A program made the translations under genes and the position numbers. From the NCBI GenBank assembly GCA_028826165.1, contig JAPDFW010000064.1, positions 1-64,000 of the forward strand: DNA of 64,000 nucleotides, read 5' to 3'. This DNA comes from Anaeramoeba ignava. Lineage: Eukaryota; Metamonada; Anaeramoebidae. The number at the start of each line of letters is the position of its first letter. Positions within the stretch are counted from its first letter, which is position 1. Below, one piece after another: positions 56,356 to 64,000 of this stretch. Below the pieces are notes generated by a model that searched no databases, was not told the origin of the DNA, and saw only the letters and a list, made by a program, of their open reading frames with translations.

Positions 56356-58458
56356 ATGAATCCAAATAATAATAACAACAACAATAACAACAATAATAAT
56401 AACAATAACAATAATAATAATAACAATTTATTATTACAAGATCTTAAAAATCTTCTTTCTTCAAATTCTTTTCAAGATTTTACAATTTTAATTTATGAAA
56501 ACAATATCCAAAAAAAAATTAAAGTTCATAAATGTATTTTAATTTGTAGAAGTTCTTTTTTTAAAGGAATTCTTTTTGAAAATGATAATATTAATGAAAT
56601 TCTTTTAAATGATATTGATAAAGAAACAATTGATTTTATTCTCGATTTTATTTATACATCTAAAGTTAATTTTTTCCCAAATCAAAATTTAATTCCACTT
56701 TTAAAAGCTTCAAACAAATTTGAATTAAATTCTCTTTCCAAAATTTTAGAAGAACAAATTATCCAAAATTTAAATTATTCAAATGTTTTTAATCTTTTTA
56801 AAGAAATTCATTCTTTAAAAAATATTAAAATTAAAAATGAATGTTTAAATTTTATTCATTCTAATTTCTCAATTCTTAATCAAAAGGGAGAATTTTTAAA
56901 ATTAAATCAAGATCAAATTAATTTAATTATTCAAGATAAAATTTTAAGAAAAGATTTTTTTGAAATTGAATTTCTTGAAATGATTGAAAATTGGATCAAA
57001 ATGGAATTTCAAAAATTATTAAAAAATCCTAATCAAAAAAAATTAGAAATAGAAAAAAAAAGAATAAATCAAAAATTCCAAAAAAATTTTTCTCAAATTA
57101 AATCTTTTTTAATTTCTGAAAAATTTTTTCAACAAATTAATCATTTTGAAAATTTATCAAAATATTTTATCAAAAGAAACAAAATAAGAGAACATGTGAA
57201 TTTAGAACTGGAAAATAAAAAATTAAAAAAAGAAATTGATAAATTAACAAAAAATCAAAATCAAAATCAAAATCAAAATCAAAATCAAATTCAAAATCAA
57301 AATCAAAATCTAATTCAAAATCAAAATCAAAATCAAAATCAAAATCAAAATCAAAATCAAAATCAAAATCAAAATCAAAATCAAAATCAAAATCAAAATC
57401 AAATTCAAAATCAAAATCAAAATCAAAATCAAAATCAAAATCAAAATCAAAATCAAAATGAAAATGAAAATGAAAATGAAAATGAAAATCAAAATCAAAA
57501 TCAAAATCAAAATCAAAATCAAAATCAAAATCAAAATCAAAATCAAATTCAAAATCAAAATCAAATTCAAAATCAAAATCAAAATCAAAATCAAATTCAA
57601 AATCAAATTCAAATTCAAAATGAAAATCAAAATCAAAATCAAAATCAAATTCAAAATCAAATTCAAAATCAAAATCAAAATCAAAATCTAATTCAAAATC
57701 AAATTCAAAATCAAAATGAAAATCAAATTCAAATTCAAAATCTAATTCAAATTCAAAATGAAAATCAAAATCAAAATGAAAATGAAAATGAAAATGAAAA
57801 TCAAAATCAAAATCAAAATCTAAATCAAAATCAAAATGAAAATCAAAATCAAAATCAAAATCAAAATCAAAATCAAAATCAAAATCAAAATCAAAATCAA
57901 AATCAAAATTTCAAAGAATCTAAAATAATAAATGAAAATGAAAAAATTAAGAAAATAAAAGAATGGATTAAAGATGATAAATTTTTCAATTCAATGAAAT
58001 TAAGATTTTCAGCAACAAAAGATGGATTTTCTTCCAAAATTTTTCATAAAAAATGTGATAATAAAGGAGAAACATTAGTTATTATTAAAACAACTAATAA
58101 TTGTATTTTTGGAGGATTTACAAAAAAAGGATGGATACCAAATAAGGAATATAAATGGATTTCTGATTCAGAAGCTTTTTTATTTAGTCTTAAAAATCCA
58201 AAAGGAAATGAACCACAAAAATTTCCAATTAAAAAATCAGAAAAAGAACGTTCAATTTATTATGATAAAAATTATGGACCATTTTTTGGAGGAGGATTTG
58301 GACTTCCTTCTGATTTAAAAAATGGATTTTCAAATGATTTTGGAGAATATTATAAATTACCTAAAGGAATTCATTATGGTTCAAATGAATGTGAAAATTA
58401 TTTAGCTGGAGGTAAAGGTGAATGGAGAACTGAAGAACTTGAATGTTATTTCAAATGA
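56356..58458 (+). CDS. BTB-TLDc protein with long Gln-Asn/Glu-Asn tract
   Basis: 700 residues, one exon. A poly-Asn start (residues 5-24) is followed by a BTB/POZ domain (~30-130; IKVHKCILICRSSFFKGILF, then LDFIYTSKVNF), a helical BACK-like region, a Lys-rich coil and ~215 residues of QN, IQNQ and ENEN repeats (57255-57905, CAAAAT and GAAAAT hexamers). The last ~165 residues are a TLDc domain (LRFSATKDGFSSKIFHKK, TLVIIKTTNNCIFGGFTKKG, ending WRTEELECYF). Paralogue of 25532-26968, which has only a short Gln-Asn stretch. The Gln-Asn tract is prion-like in composition. A Cullin-3 adaptor role is possible. Confidence 0.9.
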   Translation: MNPNNNNNNNNNNNNNNNNNNNNNLLLQDLKNLLSSNSFQDFTILIYENNIQKKIKVHKCILICRSSFFKGILFENDNINEILLNDIDKETIDFILDFIYTSKVNFFPNQNLIPLLKASNKFELNSLSKILEEQIIQNLNYSNVFNLFKEIHSLKNIKIKNECLNFIHSNFSILNQKGEFLKLNQDQINLIIQDKILRKDFFEIEFLEMIENWIKMEFQKLLKNPNQKKLEIEKKRINQKFQKNFSQIKSFLISEKFFQQINHFENLSKYFIKRNKIREHVNLELENKKLKKEIDKLTKNQNQNQNQNQNQIQNQNQNLIQNQNQNQNQNQNQNQNQNQNQNQNQNQNQIQNQNQNQNQNQNQNQNQNENENENENENQNQNQNQNQNQNQNQNQNQIQNQNQIQNQNQNQNQIQNQIQIQNENQNQNQNQIQNQIQNQNQNQNLIQNQIQNQNENQIQIQNLIQIQNENQNQNENENENENQNQNQNLNQNQNENQNQNQNQNQNQNQNQNQNQNQNFKESKIINENEKIKKIKEWIKDDKFFNSMKLRFSATKDGFSSKIFHKKCDNKGETLVIIKTTNNCIFGGFTKKGWIPNKEYKWISDSEAFLFSLKNPKGNEPQKFPIKKSEKERSIYYDKNYGPFFGGGFGLPSDLKNGFSNDFGEYYKLPKGIHYGSNECENYLAGGKGEWRTEELECYFK

Positions 58459-58558
58459 AAAAAGAAAAGAAAAATATTTTAAATTGAATTTTTATTTCCT
58501 TCTTTTTTAAATTAAAAAAAAGTGGAACGAAAAAGAAAAATTATTTTAAATTGATTTC

Positions 58559-61500
58559 TTAAACTTTTAAATAATCGATAATATATCCTGGAATAAAATT
58601 TTGAAGAACTTTTTGAGGAATATCTCCAAAAACTGAAAATTGTTCTAAAAAGACAAGTAAATTAAGAGAATTTTGAGATAAATCATCAATTTTAACTTCT
58701 TTTTGATATTTTTGATAAGCATCAACTCTAATATATTGACCTAAATAATCCAAAAATCTTTCCAAATGAGAAGAATGGAATTGTTTTAAAAGAGTAAAAA
58801 TTCCAACAACAAAAGGAACACCATCCAATTTACTTTTCTTTGTGCCAACAAGAGTACACAATCTTGGATTATAACTCAATTGATTTAAGTTAGAAATGAC
58901 AAGAAATAAAATAACTAATGGGAGTTCTTGAATAGGTTCTGTTGTTACATAAATTTTCATAAGTGGATCATTCATTCCACAAGTATCAAGATACATTGTT
59001 AATTCTGATAGAAGTGAATCATTAACATATGGTTTTATTTCGGGTTTTTGATAATGAGCTTGAATATCTGATATAAATGCTTCATTCATTGATTCAAGTG
59101 CTGAAAAAAGAATATTTGAATCCAATTTGCAAATGAAATTCAATTCGTTTGATATTTGTCTTCTTAAAATTTGTAATTGTCCAATTTGCATAACAATATA
59201 AAGGAAACTATCACTTATTGTTGCTGTTTTTTGGCAATATTCTGCATAAATTTTGCTTTTATTTTCATCTTCAAATGTTTTTTCATTGAGTCTTGTTTCA
59301 ATTTCTTCATAAATTGTTTGGAATTTAGTATTTTTAGTAATTGCAGTTTTATATTCTGTTAAAAATATTTGCATTTTTCTAACAATCATAAACGCATATA
59401 ATTTATCCAATCCATAAAGACCTGCAACTCCAATTGAATCTGAAAGTAAAGAAAATGTTTTAACTCCAACAATTTCATCTCCTTTTACTTGATCAAACCA
59501 ACCTGACATTAAATGAATATAAGTTGTTTGACTTGGATCAGTTTTGCGAATTAATTCTCTTGCTAATCTTCCCATAAAATTAATTGATGCGCTATCCACT
59601 TTTTTGAATTTTGGGATTGGAACTGATTTTGATTGAAACATTGATTGTTCATCATATACTTTTTTCTTCAAAAACGAATTGCATTCTTGTTCAACATTAT
59701 AATTTACAATTCGTGAAAATTCTTCAAGCCAAATTTGCAATCCATAAATATTAAGATAATCAGAAATGTATTCAAAAGATCTTCTAAATCCATCAAGTTT
59801 AATTGATAAATCTTGTAATTTTTGTTCGAAAACATTTCCTTTTCCAGATTTCAAAAAGAAAATTGTGCTGTGGAGAATTTCTGCAATTTGCTTAACTAAT
59901 TCTCTTCGAATTCCCAATTCAAGAAGTTCTTTAGGATCGACTTGAATAACTCCAACAAGAGTTTTTTTCATTGCCAAAATTCCTTTTGTAAATCGGGAAA
60001 CTTCATTTGTTTTGGAAGATAAATGGTTTCTTGCTTCAAGTTGAACAAAATCCTTAAGTTGATCTCTTTGGATTTGTGGAGGAATTTCTTTGATATTATT
60101 GATTTGGAGATTGATAATCTCCTTGAGTTTTGAAAATACAGTTTTGGGAACAATTTCAAGTACTTTTTGAACATAACCAACAAGTTCTGAAGAATAATAT
60201 TGAGAAACAGAAACAAAATCTGTTGATTTTGATTGATTGATTCTTGATAAAGGAAGATCGAGAATTGAAGATAGTTTTAGAAATGTACTTCTTAATTTAA
60301 TAACTGAATCAGGATCTCTTGTTATGCATTCTTGCATTAAATCAATGTATTTTTCAAGAATTTCCCATCCATAACTAACATCTGAAACAATTGATAAAGT
60401 TGCAAGAGTTTCATCTTTTATGTTGATAATCTTGATCATTTGATGAAGTAAACTCTTTACAAAATCAAGAAATTGCTTGATTTGCAAACTTCCATCAATT
60501 TGATGATATCCTTTGATTGTTTCAATTCCTTCAATTAAACTTTGTATTTTTCTTCCTGCATTTTTTGTTTCCAATTCTTGAACATCTTTTGATAAATTAA
60601 CAAACCAATTTTGAATATTCTCATCCTTTTCAACTCTTGCAAGAGAACGTTCACCAGAAAAATATTCTGAAAGTTCCTTTAAACTTTGACTTGCTTCTCT
60701 TTTGTAATTTTCCCATTGCTCGTCTTTTGATTTCAATAATCTTTTCAAATGTTCTTTGAGTAAAAATTCGAATTGAGCAATATCTAATAAGAAATTCAAC
60801 ACTTGAATTCTATCGAATGTAATTAAATTGGAAACCTTTTTGTTTTGTGTTGAAGAATGCAAAAGAACCCAACGCAATGCAACATTACAACGTCTTGAGC
60901 AATCAATTAATTCTTGAACATGATCAACAACATAATTTTCAGTCATAAATCCTTCAGTAAGATATTTTTCCAAATCCTTTTTTAAATCAACAAGTTCTTG
61001 TTTTTTGGAAGAAACAATTTTCCTTATTTTTGTTGGTTTTAAAACATTTTTCAATGCTCTTTTGGCAGCTTTATAACTATCCCATTCAATACTTAAATCA
61101 ACAATTTCTCCGATATAAATTGATATAACATAATTATCATTGAAAAATTTATCAACAATTGCTCTCATAACTGAACTATTTGATTGAAGTATTTCAGGTG
61201 AAAAAAATAAAATGATATAAATCATGCTTGCTTGATTTGCATAAGCTGTTGTTTGATGTTCTGTGTGAGGATATGTTTTGAATTGTGAATAAATATCATC
61301 ACTTTGTAATTTATTTATAACAATTGAGATGACTTCTTTTGGAAGTGGTGCTCTTTCAAAGAATATTTCTGGATAATTAGGTGGTTTTTTTTCTTTATGG
61401 ATATATCCTGTATTTCTCCAAATTTCACAAATTTTATCAAAGGTTTCGATATGATTTTGACCCTTTTTAAAAATAAATATTAAATCAATATTAAAAAAAT

Positions 61501-62830
61501 CAATATAAATAAAATCAATATTAAATAAATAAATTTTAAATATAAATTTTATTTATATACTTGATATCTAAAATAAGCAACTAAAAGTCTTTCTCTAATT
61601 GGTCCTGGTATTTTTTGATCCATAAAAAGAAGCATTACACCAAATAAATATATAATTTCACACATTAATTGTTTACCATCTGCATCCATTAAAAAAGTCT
61701 TTTTAAATTATTTTTTAAATTATAAATTATTTTGTAAATTATTTTGTAAATTATTTTGTAAATTATTTTTTCTTTTACTTCTAAATTAAATTGAATAAAA
61801 ATTCCATTTTTTAAATCTTGAAAAAATTTTAAAAGATCTTTAAAATAAATGTAAATGCTTTCAAATAACCAATAAAATCTTTCAATAATTTGGAAATAAT
61901 TTTCTTGAAATTGTTCATCCATTTCTGATAAAGTCTAATAAAAATAAATTTAATTATAAATTTAATTATAAATTTAATTATAAATATAATTATAAATTTA
62001 ATTATAAATTTAATTATAAATTTAATTATAAATTTAATTATAAATTTAAGTATAATTATAAATTTAATTATAAATTTAATTATAAATATAATTTAATTAT
62101 AAATATAATTATAAATTTAATTATAAATTTAATTATAAATTTAATTATAAATATAATTATAAATTTAATTATAAATTTAATTATAAATTTAATTATATAA
62201 ATTTAATTATAAATTTTAATTATAATTATAAATTTAATATAAATTTAATTATAAATATAATTATAAATTTAATTATAAATTTAATTATAAATTTAATTAT
62301 AAATATATTATAATTATAAATTTAAAATTTAATTATAAATATAAATATTATAAATTTAAAAATTTAATTATAAATTTAAATATAAATTTAATTATAAATT
62401 TAATTATATAAATTTAATTATAAATTTAAATATAAATTTAATTATAAATAATTATAAATTTAATTATAAATTTAAATATAAATATAATTATAAATTTAAT
62501 TATATAAATTTAATTATAAATATAATTATAAATTTAATTATAAATATAATTATAAATTTAATTATAAATTTAATTATAAATTTTGTATAAATTTAATTAT
62601 AAATTTAATTATAAATTTACAGGATTTTCAGAAATTTGATTTTCAACAAAACCTGATTGAGTTAAATATTGAAAATCCATTAAAATAAATTCATGAATTT
62701 TTTCAGGTTCATTTTTATAAATTTCAGGAATATTATCAGAAAGTCTGAAAAGTTCTGCAATAATAGCATTTCCTCTACTAGAAAGTTTTAATGAAGTAAC
62801 AATAGCTAAATTTACTTCTTCAATATCCAT
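58559..62830 (-). CDS. WASHC5: WASH complex subunit strumpellin
   Basis: Five exons (62830-62621, 61934-61779, 61698-61561, 61462-58559 with the last long one carrying most of the protein; four GT-AG junction pairs checked give phase-correct joins) encode about 1,135 residues, near the usual ~1,160. Landmarks in order: [20 protein letters not shown] at the N-terminus, [105 protein letters not shown]. Strumpellin is the core helical subunit of the WASH complex, which nucleates Arp2/3 actin on endosomes for cargo sorting. I count four exons listed above; an additional split inside the first kilobase cannot be excluded. Confidence 0.95.
61937..62618. repeat. AATTATAAATTT satellite intron in the strumpellin gene
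   Basis: Intron 1 is nearly 690 bases of a ~11-12 base AATTATAAATTT/AATTATAAATAT word. The same word fills the end of the window (63552-64000), inside the neighbouring gene's intron. Confidence 0.95.
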
Positions 62831-62931
62831 TTAAATTTTTTTAAGAAATGAAAAAAAAAATGAAAAAAAAAATAATTTTTTTAATTTTTTTTCATTTTTC
62901 ATCTTTTCTTTTCTTTTTTTCTTTTTTTGAA

Positions 62932-63551
62932 ATGGATTCTAATTTACCTTTTGAAACAAAATCTTTATTAATTAAATTACTTTATGATCCTAATATAAAA
63001 ATTCTTCAAAAACCAAATGAAAACGTTTATAATATTGCACCACTTGATTTATTACTTAGATGGGTTAATTTTCATTTAAAAATAGAAAATCAACAACCAA
63101 TTAAAAATTTAACAACTTCTTTAAAAGTAAAAAAAAAAAAAAAGCAATTTAAAAAATTAAAAAGAAAAAGAAAAAGAAAAATTCAATTTAACGTTTTTTT
63201 TTTTAAATTAATTTTAATTATTTCTTTATTAAGGATGGAGTTGCTTTAGCTCATTTAATTCATAGATTAACTAAAGTTAAAATTGATTATGTTTTAAGTG
63301 AAAAAACAAATTTTCAAAGAATTGAAATTTTATTTCAAATTTTAAAAAATTTAGAATATCCAAATTTTATTTGTAAAACCCAAGATATTATTGATGTAAA
63401 TATTTTCTTTCTTTTTTGTTTTAAATTTTTTTTAATTTTTTTTAATTTTTTTTTTGTTTTTGCTAAATAGGGAAATGAAGCTCAAATAATTAAATTTTTA
63501 ATTAATTTATTTCTTTGGAAATCAAAACTCAAACCAAAAAATATAGAAAAA
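62932..63551 (+). CDS. Plastin/fimbrin-like CH-domain protein, 5' part only
   Basis: Exons 62932-63126, 63234-63395 and 63471-63551 join at GT-AG sites in phase (146 residues so far), and the next donor at 63552 starts an intron that runs off the window. The sequence reads as a calponin-homology domain of the fimbrin/plastin kind: PLDLLLRWVNFHLK, then DGVALAHLIHRL across intron 1, LFQILKNLEYPNFICKTQDIID and GNEAQIIKFLINLFLW. Such domains bundle actin filaments, usually in tandem, so more CH domains are expected beyond the end. It is head-to-head with strumpellin, 100 bases apart. Confidence 0.85.
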
Positions 63552-64000
63552 GTAAATAAATTTAATTATAAATTTTGAAATGAATTTAATTTTAAATTTA
63601 ATTATAAATTTAATTATAAATTTAATTATAAATTTAATTATAAATTTAATTATAAATATAATTATAAATATAATTATAAATTTAATTATAAATATAATTA
63701 TAAATTTAATTATAAATTTATTTTGAATTTAATTATAAATTTATTACAAATTTACTTATAAATTTAATTATAAATATAATTATAAATTTAATTATAAATT
63801 TAATTATAAATTTAATTATAAATATAATTATAAATTTAATTATAAATATAATTATAAATTTAATTATAAATTTATTTTGAATTTAATTATTAATTTAATT
63901 ATAAATTTAATTATAAATTTAATTATAAATATAATTATAAATTTAATTATAAATATAATTATAAATATAATTATAAATATAATTATAAATTTAATTATAA
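63552..64000. repeat. AATTATAAATTT satellite in the terminal intron
   Basis: Tandem AATTATAAATTT and AATTATAAATAT words continue to the end of the window, starting at the GT donor of the CH-domain gene. Confidence 0.9.

Noticed and set aside
1-64000. tRNA, rRNA or spliceosomal RNA genes
   Set aside because: I looked for GC-richer cloverleaf-like stretches and saw none; a covariance-model scan would be needed to exclude them.

Overview
This is nuclear DNA of a very AT-rich unicellular eukaryote. Genes sit on both strands, GT-AG introns interrupt many of them, and TAA, TAG and TGA all act as stops. Proteins are rich in Lys, Asn, Gln and Glu, and the spacers are A/T satellites and hexamer microsatellites. 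The content (WASH-complex strumpellin, importin beta, VPS9 Rab5-GEF, plastin-like CH domains, BTB-TLDc proteins, GTPase-RING fusions, a Crinkler-type NTPase, an iron alcohol dehydrogenase) suggests a free-living amoeboid protist. An Anaeramoeba-like anaerobic amoeba is my best guess from style and gene content; it is not proven.

Layout. 1-6.7 kb: a GC-richer scrap with no recognisable gene, a tandem pair of PAS/coiled-coil genes (one decayed), a 1.2 kb ATTGAATATT satellite and an unknown Ser/Lys-rich gene. 7-11.7 kb: five-exon iron alcohol dehydrogenase, a small zinc/coiled-coil gene and a broken basic gene. 11.9-13.9 kb: 15 copies of a ~134 bp satellite. 14.3-16.9 kb: ankyrin protein with huge Lys-rich repeats. 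17.3-20.7 kb: an inverted, degraded copy of the ubiquitin/GTPase-RING module. 20.7-29 kb: a CH-domain protein with many PH-like repeats, a BTB-TLDc gene and satellites. 29.4-32.9 kb: a two-SANT, NCoR-like co-repressor. 33.3-37.7 kb: a Crinkler-type NTPase/nuclease gene between two near-identical class IV aminotransferases. 37.7-41.1 kb: importin beta. 41.3-52.8 kb: the amplified module of ubiquitin genes alternating with GTPase-RING genes. 52.9-64 kb: a second zinc/coiled-coil gene, a VPS9 protein, a second BTB-TLDc protein, strumpellin and the start of a plastin-like CH gene.

The most striking system is the 41-53 kb array. A dynamin/GBP-like GTPase fused to a C-terminal RING finger lies head-to-head with a gene for a two-unit, diverged ubiquitin, and the pair has been copied several times. 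An E3 with its own GTPase domain and a dedicated ubiquitin variant looks like a self-contained ubiquitylation module; a defence or membrane-remodelling role is inference only.

Many genes carry apparent single-base frame breaks, usually at A or T runs. These may be assembly errors or real decay, and each is noted in its entry.
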